In this document: positions 7,227-16,398 of the stretch, piece by piece
Layout: each line of letters begins with the position of its first letter
Position numbering within the stretch: the stretch's first letter is position 1
NCBI RefSeq assembly: GCF_016342785.1
Contig: NZ_JAEINH010000002.1
Span: 34,019 to 98,018, forward strand
DNA: 64,000 nucleotides
DNA from: Sanguibacter suaedae
GTDB taxonomy: Bacteria > Actinomycetota > Actinomycetes > Actinomycetales > Cellulomonadaceae
Direction of reading: 5' to 3'
Translations under genes and position numbers: made by a program
The notes under the pieces: model-generated
Told to the model about the DNA's origin: nothing
Database searches by the model: none
What the model saw: the letters and a program-made list of their open reading frames with translations, nothing else

Positions 7227-9994
7227 GGGCGCCTCATCCGGCCACCGGCGAGCACTGTGCCGGCCCACGCCGACAGGTGCGCGCGGTCGATCTTCGAGTT
7301 GTGCCGCACGTCCGTGGGCAGCTGCGGCACCACGAGGACGGCTGCGACCGGCCGGTCCACCGCGGACCGCACCTGTGCCGCGAGACCCACCGATGCGAGC
7401 GACACCCGTCGCGCACCCGGAACGGTCTCGACGACCACCACGAGCTGCTGCGTACCGCGCGGGCCGACGCCCACGACGGCCGCACGGTCCACACCGCTGA
7501 GGGCCTCGACCTGCTGCTCGAGGCCCACCGGCGTGACGACGCCGTCGGCCGTGACGATCACGTGCGCCAGGCGTCCCTCGACCCACAACCGGCCCTCGGT
7601 GTCGAGGTGCCCGACGTCACCGGTGCGGTGCCAGCGCTCCCCGTCGGACGACCCGTCGGTGCGCCTGCTGGCGCGTTCCGTGAGCCACAGACGGTCGTAG
7701 CGGTCCTTGACGTGCGGGCCGGACACGACGATCTCCCCGGTCACGTCCGCGTCGTCCGTGAGGTCACCGGTCGCGGCGCCGGTCGGGTCCAGTGCGCTGA
7801 TGCGCACGCGGACCGGCCCGGTGGGCCGGCCGACGCACACCCCACCGGCGGGCCTGGCGGTCGCCGCGGCGCTCGTGGCGGCGTCGTGGATGCCGGCGAG
7901 GGAGATGTCGGTCATGAGCAGGCCCTCGGTCATGCCGTAGGGCGTGTGCGGCGTCGCGTTCGGCATGAGCCGCCCGGCCGCGGCGAGGAGCGGCTCGGGG
8001 ACGGGCGCACCGGCGGAGAGGAACGTCCGCACACCGGCGAGGGCGGTGCGGTCGGCGGCGTCGAGACCGTCGGCCGTGGCGACGACGTTGGCGAGGGCCG
8101 CAGGGGACAGGAACAGGACGGTCGCGTCGACCGCCGCTGCCGCTGCGGCCACGGCCGGGGCCGTGAGGGTGCGCGGGGACGTGACGTCCATGTCGGGCGT
8201 CACCGACCGCGTGCCCAGGGCGGGTCCGAGGAGCGCGAAGGGCGCGAACCCGGCCACGAGACCGGTGCCGGGGCCGATCCCGTACTGGGCGGACAGGACG
8301 TCGCGGACCGCGCACAGCTGGGCGTGCGTGTAGACGACGCCCTTGGCGGGCCCGGTGGACCCCGAGGTGAAGAGCACCGCGGCGGTGGCCGACGGCTCGG
8401 GCGGGGCGGGAAGGTCACCCTCGGCACCGAGGTCGACGAGGTCGTGGAGCGTGTGCGCGACACCGAGGGCACGCGCGGCGGCCGGGGCGAGGGGCACGGT
8501 GGAGATCTTCTGCCCGGGCCACCCGAGGGCGCGGGCGGCGGTGAGGCCGGGCAGGGCGCCGATGACGTGGTCGGGCCACGCGCCGCGGACGGCACGCGTG
8601 AGGCCCCGGACGCCGAGCCCGGCGTCGGCGACGACCACGACGGCCCCGATGCGCAGGCACGCGTAGACGACGGCGGTGAGGTCGGCGCTCGGCGGCACGA
8701 GGAGGGACACGCGGTCGCCGGGCTCCACCCCCACCTGCACCAGACCTGCGGCGATCTCCCGGACACGACGCGAGAGGAGTCGCCACGACACGATGCGCGG
8801 GGCCGGACCGGTGCCCGGGGCCATGTCGACGAGGGCGGTGTCAGGGGAGTCCGCGAGGGCGTCGAGGTGCTGCCACATCGGGCCGGTGGTGCTGTCCGCA
8901 TCCGCGTCGCGGTCCGTGCCCGGCGCAGGTGCCGCAGTCGCGGTGACCGTCGCGGCGGGGTGCTCCGTGAAGGACGCGGCGGCGCGCTGGTCGCCGAGCC
9001 ACGTGAGGGCCGCGGACGCGTGGTCGACGTCCTCGGCGACGAGGTGCCCGGCGCCCTCGAAGCGGTGGACGTCGGCGTGCGGCATCCGGTCGACGAGGTC
9101 GTCGAGGTAGCGGTCCGAGAAGATGGGGTCGCGCGGTCCCCAGAGCATGAGCGCGGGCACGGTGAGGGCGCGCACGCCCTCGGCGATGCGGTCGAGCTCG
9201 GGGGTGCTGGGGTGCTGGGCGTCGACGGGGATGTCGGCGACGAACCCGCCGATGCCCCCGCGTCGGGCGGCGTCCAGGTACGGGGCCCGGTACCCGGCCT
9301 TCACCGCGGGGGCCAGGGGCGGGTGGGCGATCGCGAGCGTCGTCTCGAGGAACGCGGGGGTGGTGACCGTCGCCCGGCCCAGGACGCCGCGGCCGAGCGC
9401 GAGCCGCAGCGGCGCGGGGATGGGCTGGTCCTCGGGCTGGTGGACGGCGGTGTTGAGGAGCATGACGCCGGAGAGCAGCTCGGGGTGGTCCACGGCCCAC
9501 CCGAGGGAGACGACGCCACCCCAGTCGTGACCGTAGGTGACGACCGGGCCGGTGAGGTCGAGGGCCTCGGTGAGGTCCGCGAGATCACGGACGCGGCGCG
9601 CGAGGGGCCGGGGCACGCCGGTGCGTTCGGAGAAGCCCATGTCGAGCTGGTCGACGGCGATCACGCGCCACGCGTCGTGGCCCGCGGCGGCCGCGTCGGT
9701 GGCTGCCTGGACGAGGCCGCGCCACAGGTAGGACCACGTGGGGTTGCCGTGGACGCAGAGGATGGTGCCGACCGGTGCGACGCCCAGGGCGTCCAGGCGC
9801 GCACCGTTGTCCAGGACGTGCCAGGTGCGCTCGGTCCCGCCGGTGCGCTCGTCGGGGTGCGTCGACCCGTCGGGTGCGCCCGTCTCGGTGGCGGTGACGA
9901 GCCGCGAGTCCGCCGGCGTGAGCCCGACGAGGTGGGCGGGGGGCAGGCTGGCGGGCGCCGTCGCGCGTGCGGCGGCGGGGAGTCGGTCCATCAC
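7223..9994 (-). CDS. oleBC: OleBC fusion: beta-lactone decarboxylase + beta-lactone synthetase
   Basis: 923-residue two-domain enzyme. Residues about 1-330 are an alpha/beta hydrolase of the haloalkane-dehalogenase-like OleB type: HGNPTWSYLW oxyanion segment, nucleophile Asp157 in GHDWGG, acid and His in the GAGHLVAED region. Residues about 370-923 are an AMP-forming ligase (OleC) with LFTSGSTGPAKGV and the C-terminal ligase subdomain (GERWHRTGDVGHLDTEGRL). In the pathway OleC activates the 2-alkyl-3-hydroxyacid to a cis beta-lactone and OleB decarboxylates it to a cis-olefin. Fused OleBC is the known actinobacterial arrangement. GTG at 9994 or the next codon ATG at 9991 both overlap the oleA stop. 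An Ala/Thr-rich linker (about 335-365) joins the domains. Confidence 0.92.
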   Translation of the reverse strand: MMDRLPAAARATAPASLPPAHLVGLTPADSRLVTATETGAPDGSTHPDERTGGTERTWHVLDNGARLDALGVAPVGTILCVHGNPTWSYLWRGLVQAATDAAAAGHDAWRVIAVDQLDMGFSERTGVPRPLARRVRDLADLTEALDLTGPVVTYGHDWGGVVSLGWAVDHPELLSGVMLLNTAVHQPEDQPIPAPLRLALGRGVLGRATVTTPAFLETTLAIAHPPLAPAVKAGYRAPYLDAARRGGIGGFVADIPVDAQHPSTPELDRIAEGVRALTVPALMLWGPRDPIFSDRYLDDLVDRMPHADVHRFEGAGHLVAEDVDHASAALTWLGDQRAAASFTEHPAATVTATAAPAPGTDRDADADSTTGPMWQHLDALADSPDTALVDMAPGTGPAPRIVSWRLLSRRVREIAAGLVQVGVEPGDRVSLLVPPSADLTAVVYACLRIGAVVVVADAGLGVRGLTRAVRGAWPDHVIGALPGLTAARALGWPGQKISTVPLAPAAARALGVAHTLHDLVDLGAEGDLPAPPEPSATAAVLFTSGSTGPAKGVVYTHAQLCAVRDVLSAQYGIGPGTGLVAGFAPFALLGPALGTRSVTPDMDVTSPRTLTAPAVAAAAAAVDATVLFLSPAALANVVATADGLDAADRTALAGVRTFLSAGAPVPEPLLAAAGRLMPNATPHTPYGMTEGLLMTDISLAGIHDAATSAAATARPAGGVCVGRPTGPVRVRISALDPTGAATGDLTDDADVTGEIVVSGPHVKDRYDRLWLTERASRRTDGSSDGERWHRTGDVGHLDTEGRLWVEGRLAHVIVTADGVVTPVGLEQQVEALSGVDRAAVVGVGPRGTQQLVVVVETVPGARRVSLASVGLAAQVRSAVDRPVAAVLVVPQLPTDVRHNSKIDRAHLSAWAGTVLAGGRMRRP

Positions 9995-11013
9995 CAGGCG
10001 ATCTCCATCATGGCCGTGTTGAGGCCCGAGCCGACGCCCATGAGGAGCACCCGGTCACCGGGGGAGAGGGTCGACGCCTCCTCGGAGAGGGTGATGGGGA
10101 TGGACGCGGGGCCCACGTTGCCGTACTTCGAGTACGTCACGGGCACCTTGGAGCGGTCGAGACCGGCGGCCTTGACGATGGCGTCGGTGTGCACGTCGGA
10201 CACCTGGTGGAGGATGTACCGGTCCATGCCGGACCAGGACCAGTCCTTCTTCGCCTCGTGCCAGGCGGCGACCACGAGCTCCATGCCGCCCTTGAGGAGG
10301 GCCTTCGCGTCGGTGAACATGCCCTCGACGCTGCCCACGCACAGGTCGTTGAACTGCGTGGCCGCCCGGGTGACGCCCCCGAGGATGCGGTGGCCGCCGG
10401 GGTGGCGGTCGGCCGGGCCGAGGACCGCGGCCGCGGCACCGGACCCGAGGGTGAGGCTCGCGAACTCGCTCATGAACGCCTTGCGGTCGATGCCCTCACG
10501 GCCCAGGCGTTCGATCGTGTTGTCCTGGATCTCGTCGGCGTCCTCGCCGTTGATGATCACGGCGTACTCGATCTGGCCGGAGTCGATGAGGTTCGCGGCG
10601 AGGCTCATGCCGTTGACGAAGCCCAGGCACGCGTTGGCGATGTCGAAGTTGATGGCCGACGACGGCAGACCGAGCCCGTGGTGCATGCGCACGGCCACGG
10701 ACGGCTCGAGGTGCTTGCGCGTCACCGACGTGTTGATGAGCAGACCCACCTGGCCCGGCTCGATGCCGGCCTCGGCGAGGGCCTTCTCCCCGGCTGCGAT
10801 GGCCGCGGTCTCGAAGGTCTGACCCTCGGACCAGTTGCGGCGCTCGTGCACGCCGGCCACGCGCTGCAGGAGACCCGTGGGCATGCGCAGCCGCTTGAGG
10901 ACCGGCCGGAGCCGCTCGTCGAGCTGTGCGGAGGTGGTCACCCGCTCGGCGAGCGTCGTCGCGAGCGACAAGAGCGCCACGTTGCGGTGCACCGATGTTG
11001 CGTTCCCGTTCAC
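9991..11013 (-). CDS. oleA: OleA, acyl-CoA head-to-head condensing enzyme (thiolase fold)
   Basis: 340 residues, FabH-like thiolase fold. Catalytic Cys129 lies in NACLGF, the His in YILHQVSD and the Asn in KYGNVGPASIP; ATTLAERVTTSAQLDERL at the N terminus is typical of OleA. It condenses two fatty acyl-CoAs head to head, the committing step of long-chain olefin formation. The GTG at 11013 was chosen because GAAGGAC stands 5 nt upstream; the frame is open to 11124 but that extension is Arg-rich and lacks a ribosome-binding site. First gene of the coupled oleA-oleBC-oleD unit. A FabH-type KSIII is the alternative, but the neighbours rule strongly for OleA. Confidence 0.92.
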   Translation of the reverse strand: MNGNATSVHRNVALLSLATTLAERVTTSAQLDERLRPVLKRLRMPTGLLQRVAGVHERRNWSEGQTFETAAIAAGEKALAEAGIEPGQVGLLINTSVTRKHLEPSVAVRMHHGLGLPSSAINFDIANACLGFVNGMSLAANLIDSGQIEYAVIINGEDADEIQDNTIERLGREGIDRKAFMSEFASLTLGSGAAAAVLGPADRHPGGHRILGGVTRAATQFNDLCVGSVEGMFTDAKALLKGGMELVVAAWHEAKKDWSWSGMDRYILHQVSDVHTDAIVKAAGLDRSKVPVTYSKYGNVGPASIPITLSEEASTLSPGDRVLLMGVGSGLNTAMMEIAW

Positions 11014-11162
11014 TTCACGTCCTTCTTCACCGTTATCCCGAAACGCCCCCGTGCGCCGCCAGGGCACTCGACAGCGACCTCGATTCTGCCACCCGCGCCC
11101 CGCGGACGCCCTGGGGAGTCGCACAGCACTGCGGGGAGAGGTTGTGGCGATTCAGGGAGGAA

Positions 11163-11189
11163 GGGCCGGGCATGGCGGTCATCCGGCCC
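11163..11189 (-). terminator. Terminator behind the LacI gene, upstream of oleA
   Basis: On the minus strand GGGCCGG and CCGGCCC (7 bp) enclose a 13-nt loop and are followed by TTCC. It would separate the LacI transcript from the ole operon, so oleA probably starts from its own promoter in 11014-11160 (a weak GATAAC is visible at 11032-11037, minus strand). Confidence 0.45.
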
Positions 11190-11238
11190 GAAAACACCCG
11201 GAGTCCGACGACTCGTGGGCCCCTGCTGGTAACGCGGA

Positions 11239-12261
11239 TCACACCGCGCGACGCGGTCCCGGGGTCGACGCCCGCAGCGCCACCGTCCCGCTGACACGCA
11301 CCACGCGGGGGTCCGGGGCGGGGGCCGCGAACGCCAGGTCCGTGGCCGCGATGCCGATGTCGTGCAACGGCAGGTGCACGGTCGTCAGGTGCGGCGTGAC
11401 GTCCTGCAGGCCGTCGATGTCGTCGAAGCCCGCCAGACCCACGTCGTGCGGCACGGACAGCCCGGCCTCCGTGAGGCCCGCCAGCGCACCGAGGGCCATG
11501 ACGTCGTTCACGGCGAACACGAGCTCCGGCCGGTACCGCCGCAGCACCGTGCGCACCGCGTGGTGGCCCCCGTCGCGCGTGAACCGCGAGTGCGCCACGT
11601 CGACGGTGCCGCCCAGCTCCCGGAACGCGTCGGCGAAGGCGCCGGCACGCTCGCGGGCCGTGAGGTGGTCGGCCGGCCCGGCGAGGACGACGACGTCCTG
11701 GTACCCGCGCCCGTGGAGGTCGCGGGCGAGCTGCGTCGCGGGACCGGTGTTGTCGATGGTCACGGTGTCGGTGCCGAGGAGCGGCTGCCCGACGAGCACC
11801 GTCGAGTTCCCCGCGCGACGGAACCGCCCCAGCACGTCCGTCATGGCGGCGAGCGCGACGTCGTCGTCGCGCCGCCCGCCCACCACGATGACGGATCGCG
11901 CTCGCTGCGAGTGGAGCAGCTCGACGAGCTCCACCTCACGGTTCGCGTTCGACTGCGTGCTCGCCAGCGTCACCACGAGGCCGCGGCGCTCGGCCGCGAC
12001 CATGACGCCCGACGCGATCGCCGAGAAGTACGGGTCGGTGATCGAGTGCACCACCAGGCCCAGCGTCGTCGTCGCGCCCCGTGCCATGGCCTGTGCCGTG
12101 GCGTCCGGCGTGTAGTGCAGGCGCGTCGCGGCGGCGAGGACGCGCTCGCGGATGTCCTCGCGCACCTTGCGGTTCTTGTTGCCGTTGATGGCCCGGCTCG
12201 CCGTCGCGAGGGACACGCCGGCCTCGCGGGCGACGTCGTTGAGGGTCACCCGGGATGGCAT
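11239..12261 (-). CDS. LacI-family transcriptional regulator
   Basis: 340 residues: N-terminal LacI helix-turn-helix (VTLNDVAREAGVSLATASRA) followed by a periplasmic-binding-protein-like effector domain (from about 62, TTTLGLVVHSITDPYFSAIA; GFDDIDGLQDVTPHLTTV near 270). The hinge region NGNKNRKV is more basic than usual. It probably senses a sugar; no sugar operon is adjacent. Upstream on the same strand is a polymerase gene, and downstream, after a hairpin, is oleA, so the target cannot be read from context. The ATG at 12261 lies six bases after a TAGGAT -10 hexamer, suggesting a leaderless message. Confidence 0.88.
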   Translation of the reverse strand: MPSRVTLNDVAREAGVSLATASRAINGNKNRKVREDIRERVLAAATRLHYTPDATAQAMARGATTTLGLVVHSITDPYFSAIASGVMVAAERRGLVVTLASTQSNANREVELVELLHSQRARSVIVVGGRRDDDVALAAMTDVLGRFRRAGNSTVLVGQPLLGTDTVTIDNTGPATQLARDLHGRGYQDVVVLAGPADHLTARERAGAFADAFRELGGTVDVAHSRFTRDGGHHAVRTVLRRYRPELVFAVNDVMALGALAGLTEAGLSVPHDVGLAGFDDIDGLQDVTPHLTTVHLPLHDIGIAATDLAFAAPAPDPRVVRVSGTVALRASTPGPRRAV

Positions 12262-12267
12262 GTGTCG

Positions 12268-12273
12268 ATCCTA
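12268..12273 (-). promoter_or_regulatory. -10 element (TAGGAT) for a leaderless LacI message
   Basis: TAGGAT on the minus strand ends 6 nt before the ATG at 12261; no ribosome-binding site fits in that gap, and no clear -35 is seen. Confidence 0.4.
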
Positions 12274-12344
12274 GGGTCTGGGTCGGGCGGGAGAGGGGGG
12301 CGACGCTCGGCGTGAGGTGGAGGAGTGCGAGAACCTCCGCGCCG

Positions 12345-14084
12345 TCACTTCGCGTCGGAGTACCGGTCGACCGTCGCGACGCTCACGCGGAACTCGACGG
12401 CCGTGTCCCCGAAGAGCAGGCGCCCGGCCTCGGTGGCTGACTCCTCGACGGCTCGCGTCACCTCGGTGGCCAGGTGCGTGGGGGTGTGGACCATGACCTC
12501 GTCGTGGAGGAAGAACGCCAGGTGCGGCCCGGCGGTGACGGTCCCCGAGTCGCCGCCGAGGGCGTGGAGGCGCCCGCGGAGCGTCGCCATCCAGCACAGC
12601 GCCCACTCGGCGGCCGAGCCCTGCACCACGAAGTTCCTCGTGAAACGACCCCAGGTGCGCGCCTGGGTGCGGGCGTGCGCCCGGGCGCGGTCCTCGTCGC
12701 GGGCCTGGTCGGCGTCCGACGCGCCACCCTCCCCGGCCCGCTCCGCCATCGTGGCGGGCCGGGGCGACGTGCGACCCAGCCACGTGCTCACCACGTCGCC
12801 GTGCTCGCCCGCACGCGCTGCGTGCTCCACGAGACCGATGGCCCGCGGGTAGGCGCGCGTCAGCCGGGGGAGCATCCGCCCGCTCTCGCCGCTCGTGCCC
12901 CCGTACATGGCGCCGAGCATCCCGTACTTCGCCTGCTCCCGGGTCCCGACCGCCCCTGCGGCCACCATCCCCTCGTACATGTCGGCCGCCTGCCCCGCCC
13001 GGGCCATGGCGTCGTCCCCGGACATCGCCGCGAGGACGCGCGGCTCCAGCTGGGCGGCGTCCGCGACGACGAGCGACCACCCGGGGTCGGCACGCACCGC
13101 ACCGCGGACGGCGTGCGGCAGCTGCAGGGCACCACCGCCGTCGGACGCCCACCGGCCCGTGACCACGCCGCCGGGGACGTACACGGGCCGGAACCGTCCG
13201 TCCTTCACCCAGGTGTCCAGCCAGTGCCACCCGTTCGCGGTGAGCAGTCGCGACAGCTTCTTGTACTCGAGCAGGGGTCGGACCGCCGGGTGGTCCACCT
13301 CCCGCAGCTCCCACGACCGCGTGGACGTCACCGGCAGCCCCGCCGAGCGCAGCTGGCGCAACAGCTCGGCCGGCGAGTCCGGGTTCAGGTCCGTCACGCC
13401 GAGAGCCTCGCGGACCTCCGCGAGCTTCGCCTCGAGCAGCGCGGGCCGGAAACCGGCCACCGGCCGAGGCCCCAGGACCTCCGCGAGGATCCGGTCGTGC
13501 TCCGCCGCGTCCCACGGCACGCCCGCGAATGTCATCTCCGCCGCGACCAACGCACCCGCGGACTCCGCGGCCAGCAGCAGACCGAGCCGACCCGACGCCG
13601 GACTCCCGTCGTCGGCCACTGCCTGCGCCAGGGCCGCGCGCTGTGCACGCAGCTCCGCCACCGCGTCGAGGGCGACGCGCGGCGCGAGGTCGAAGAGACC
13701 GTCCTGCACGGCGACCGCGCGGGCCTCGTCCCAGGGCCCCCGCGGGGCCGACGCGTACGACGTCCCGGCCGTGAGGGCGCTGTTCCGCAGGATCGTCCGG
13801 CACAGGCGCAGGTCCCAGCAGCGCGCCACCCGTGCCCCGGCCGCGAGCAACGACGGGTACACCGCCGCGGTGTCCGCCCACACCCACCGGGGCGCGTCGT
13901 GCGCCGCCTCGCGCTCGCGGACGACGTCAGGGAGGTCGGCCTCCGGCACCAGGGTGCTGTCGAGGACCAGCACCGTGCCGTCGTCGGGCGACCCGTCGGT
14001 GGGCGACCCGTCGGTGGACGACGCCACCTCGACGTCGTGCAGAGTCACCGACGCGTCCCCCGATGGCACCACGACGACCTGCAC
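12345..14084 (-). CDS. PolA-like DNA polymerase (bifunctional 3'-5' exonuclease/DNA polymerase family)
   Basis: 579-residue family-A DNA polymerase of a kind found in actinobacteria beside the normal polA. Polymerase motifs are clear: motif A VVADAAQLEPRVLA (catalytic Asp), motif B REQAKYGMLGAMYGG (Arg/Lys/Tyr-Gly of the O helix), motif C HDEVMVH (Asp-Glu pair). The thumb region holds LEYKKLSRLLTANG. The N-terminal 200 residues sit where an exonuclease domain would be but show no obvious DEDD residues, so exonuclease activity is doubtful. The family's cellular role is not settled; repair or damage tolerance is an inference. A 15-bp tandem repeat near the start (13987-14016) encodes TDGSP repeats. 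Confidence 0.8.
   Translation of the reverse strand: MQVVVVPSGDASVTLHDVEVASSTDGSPTDGSPDDGTVLVLDSTLVPEADLPDVVREREAAHDAPRWVWADTAAVYPSLLAAGARVARCWDLRLCRTILRNSALTAGTSYASAPRGPWDEARAVAVQDGLFDLAPRVALDAVAELRAQRAALAQAVADDGSPASGRLGLLLAAESAGALVAAEMTFAGVPWDAAEHDRILAEVLGPRPVAGFRPALLEAKLAEVREALGVTDLNPDSPAELLRQLRSAGLPVTSTRSWELREVDHPAVRPLLEYKKLSRLLTANGWHWLDTWVKDGRFRPVYVPGGVVTGRWASDGGGALQLPHAVRGAVRADPGWSLVVADAAQLEPRVLAAMSGDDAMARAGQAADMYEGMVAAGAVGTREQAKYGMLGAMYGGTSGESGRMLPRLTRAYPRAIGLVEHAARAGEHGDVVSTWLGRTSPRPATMAERAGEGGASDADQARDEDRARAHARTQARTWGRFTRNFVVQGSAAEWALCWMATLRGRLHALGGDSGTVTAGPHLAFFLHDEVMVHTPTHLATEVTRAVEESATEAGRLLFGDTAVEFRVSVATVDRYSDAK
13987..14016 (-). repeat. 15-bp tandem repeat inside the polymerase gene
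   Basis: GGCGACCCGTCGGTG occurs twice head to tail (13987-14001 and 14002-14016) with a degenerate third copy starting at 14017. It keeps frame and encodes the Thr-Asp-Gly-Ser-Pro repeats at residues 24-35. Confidence 0.7.
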
Positions 14085-14200
14085 GCCCCCATTCTCCCTC
14101 CCGCCCGGTCCGTCGCCCGCCCCGGTCCTGGAGACACGCCCCCGCCGGTGCCGTACCGGAGCCCGTGCCGCGACCCGGTCCGTCGCCCGCTCGAGGTCGT

Positions 14201-14259
14201 CACTTCCAGTCGGGTTCGTCAGTTGGAGGTGACGAACTCGACTGGAGGTGACGAACTCG
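14201..14259. repeat. Dispersed palindromic repeat, copy A
   Basis: A 21-nt inverted repeat (14201-14221 against 14230-14250, two mismatches, 8-nt loop) is followed by a further half copy. GGAGGTGACGAACTCG is directly repeated at 14225-14240 and 14244-14259. Its core CGACTGGAGGTGACGAACTCG (14239-14259) matches the right arm of copy B at 24441-24461 in 18 of 21 bases, after one C/T choice. It lies in the gene-free stretch 14085-14369 between the start of the polymerase gene and the end of the DUF779 gene; the rest of that stretch shows nothing else. Confidence 0.7.
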
Positions 14260-14369
14260 TCGACCCATGAGGCCAGGACGGTGCCGAGGGGAGCGGGTTG
14301 GGCCGCCGTAGCCCCGGGCGCCCCGGACCGGAGAGGGGAGCCGGCCCGCGGGCGTCGTCAGCGCCTCTG

Positions 14370-14777
14370 TCAGCCCGCGTCAGTCCCGTCGTCGACGAGC
14401 CTCGACCGGATGAGGAACCGCACGCCCTCCGGGGCCTCCACGGAGAACCCGGACCCGCGTCCGGGGACCACGTCGACGGTGAGGTGGGTGTGCCGCCAGA
14501 GGGCGAACTGCTCGCGGGACATCCAGAAGTCGACGGGCTGGGCCGGGCCGCCGTCGGGGGCGACGTCGAACCGGCCCAGCAGCACGTCGGCGTCGGACGT
14601 GAGGAGCTCACCTGCCGGGTAGCACATGGGTGAGCTGCCGTCGCAGCACCCTCCCGACTGGTGGAACATGAGCGGCCCGTGCCGCTCCCACAGGGTGCGC
14701 AGCAGGGTGACGGCGCTGTCCGTCATCGCCACGCGTGACGTGGTCTCGTCGTCGAGGACGACGCTGGCCTCGATCAT
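14370..14777 (-). CDS. DUF779 protein, partner of aldehyde dehydrogenase
   Basis: 135 residues with the DUF779 hallmark GPLMFHQSGGCCDGSSPMCY near residue 35, a Cys-rich loop that could bind metal. Genes of this family are regularly found next to ExaC/AldB-type aldehyde dehydrogenases, as here (28 bp downstream of one on the same strand). Biochemical role unknown. GGGAGGAG precedes the ATG at good distance. Confidence 0.85.
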   Translation of the reverse strand: MIEASVVLDDETTSRVAMTDSAVTLLRTLWERHGPLMFHQSGGCCDGSSPMCYPAGELLTSDADVLLGRFDVAPDGGPAQPVDFWMSREQFALWRHTHLTVDVVPGRGSGFSVEAPEGVRFLIRSRLVDDGTDAG

Positions 14778-14805
14778 GGTGAGCTCCTCCCGTCCCGGGC
14801 GCGGC

Positions 14806-16329
14806 CTAGAAGAACCCGAGGGCCTTCTCCGAGTAGGACACGAGCAGGTTCTTGGTCTGCTGGTAGTGGGCGAGCGCCGCCTTGCTGTTCTCCCGCCCGA
14901 TCCCGGAGCTCTTGTACCCGCCGAACGCCGCCCCCGCCGGGTACGCGTGGTAGTTGTTCACCCACACGCGCCCCGCCTTGATGTCGCGCCCCGCCCGGTA
15001 GGCGAGGGTGCCGTTGCGGGACCACACCCCGGCGCCCAGCCCGTAGAGGGTGTCGTTGGCGAGGGAGATCGCGTCGTCGTAGTCCTCGAAGCTCGTCACC
15101 GCGACCACGGGACCGAAGATCTCCTCCTGGAAGATCCGCATCGAGTTCTTCCCCTCGAAGATCGTGGGCGCCACGTAGTACCCGTCGGTGAGGTCACCGC
15201 CGAGGTCCACGCGCTCCCCGCCGAGGAGGAGGTTCGCGCCCTCCTGCCTGCCGATGTCGATGTAGCTGAGGATCTTCTCCAGCTGGTCGTTCGACGCCTG
15301 CGCCCCCACCTGTGTGCCCGTGTCGAGGGGGTTGCCCTGGACGGCCTTGCGGGTGCGCTCGACGGCGTCACCGAGGAACGAGTCGTAGATGGAGGCCTGG
15401 ATGAGGGACCGGCTGGGGCAGGTGCACACCTCGCCCTGGTTGAACGCGAAGAGGACGAATCCCTCCTGCGCCTTGTCGTAGTAGTCGTCGTGCGCGGACG
15501 CCACGTCCTCGAAGAACAGGTTGGGGCTCTTGCCGCCCAGCTCCACCGTGGCCGGGATGATGTTCGCGGACGCGTACTGGAGGATGAGCCGCCCCGTGGT
15601 GGTCTCCCCGGTGAACGCGATCTTCCGGATGCGGGAGCTGGACGCGAGGGGCTTGCCGGCCTCGAGGCCGAACCCGTTGACGACGTTCACCACCCCGGGC
15701 GGCAGGACGTCGGCGAGGAGCTCCATGAGCACGAGGATGGACACAGGGGTCTGCTCGGCGGGCTTGAGGACGACGGTGTTGCCGCCGGCGAGGGCGGGCG
15801 CGAGCTTCCACGTGGCCATGAGGATGGGGAAGTTCCAGGGGATGATCTGCCCGACGACGCCCAACGGCTCGGCGTAGTGGTAGGCGATGGTGTCACCGTC
15901 CACCTCGGTGAACTCACCCTCCTGGGCGCGCACGAGGGACGCGAAGTACCGGAAGTGGTCGGCCGCCAGGGGGATGTCGGCCCCGAGCGTCTCCCGGACG
16001 GGCTTGCCGTTGTCCCACGTCTCGGCGACGGCGAGCATCTCGAGGTTGTCGGTGATGACGTCGGCGACGGCGTTGAGGACCGCGGCCCGCTCCGACGCCG
16101 TGGTCCGGCCCCAGGCGGGCGCGGCCCGGTGCGCGGCGTCGAGCGCCGCCTCGATGTCCTCGGCGGTGCCGCGCCCCACCTCGGCGAACGGCTTGCCGTT
16201 CACGGGGGACACGTCCTCGAAGTACTGGCCCTTCACAGGGGCGACCCATTCACCCCCGATCCAGTGCTCGTACCGGGACTTGAAGGTGACCAGGGAGTCA
16301 GGTGCTCCTGGTGCTGCGTAGATGGTCAT
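14806..16329 (-). CDS. Aldehyde dehydrogenase, ExaC/AldB type
   Basis: 507-residue NAD(P)-dependent aldehyde dehydrogenase. Cofactor region [20 protein letters not shown], catalytic Glu in VELGGKSPN, nucleophile Cys in FNQGEVCTC (the first Cys of the pair by alignment with Cys302 of the family) and a C-terminal SSGIGREN segment. Closest in character to the acetaldehyde/short-chain aldehyde dehydrogenases that travel with DUF779. GGAGGAG lies upstream of the ATG. It follows the PEP carboxykinase gene by 69 bp on the same strand, so C2 oxidation and gluconeogenesis may share control. Confidence 0.9.
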   Translation of the reverse strand: MTIYAAPGAPDSLVTFKSRYEHWIGGEWVAPVKGQYFEDVSPVNGKPFAEVGRGTAEDIEAALDAAHRAAPAWGRTTASERAAVLNAVADVITDNLEMLAVAETWDNGKPVRETLGADIPLAADHFRYFASLVRAQEGEFTEVDGDTIAYHYAEPLGVVGQIIPWNFPILMATWKLAPALAGGNTVVLKPAEQTPVSILVLMELLADVLPPGVVNVVNGFGLEAGKPLASSSRIRKIAFTGETTTGRLILQYASANIIPATVELGGKSPNLFFEDVASAHDDYYDKAQEGFVLFAFNQGEVCTCPSRSLIQASIYDSFLGDAVERTRKAVQGNPLDTGTQVGAQASNDQLEKILSYIDIGRQEGANLLLGGERVDLGGDLTDGYYVAPTIFEGKNSMRIFQEEIFGPVVAVTSFEDYDDAISLANDTLYGLGAGVWSRNGTLAYRAGRDIKAGRVWVNNYHAYPAGAAFGGYKSSGIGRENSKAALAHYQQTKNLLVSYSEKALGFF

Positions 16330-16398
16330 GCTGCTCCTCCGACGTCGTTGTCTTCGGGTCCTCGCGGGGTGTGCGAGGGCACCTCCCCAGAGTAGGCC

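Noticed and set aside
7277-10822. 1181-residue plus-strand open frame across the ole cluster
   Set aside because: Antisense to oleBC and oleA, whose motifs and coupling are clear; the product is low-complexity Gly/Arg/Asp.
9991-11013. OleA as a FabH-type KSIII of a polyketide or fatty-acid cluster
   Set aside because: Neighbours OleBC and OleD and the OleA-like N terminus fit olefin synthesis; no acyl carrier protein or other PKS gene is near.
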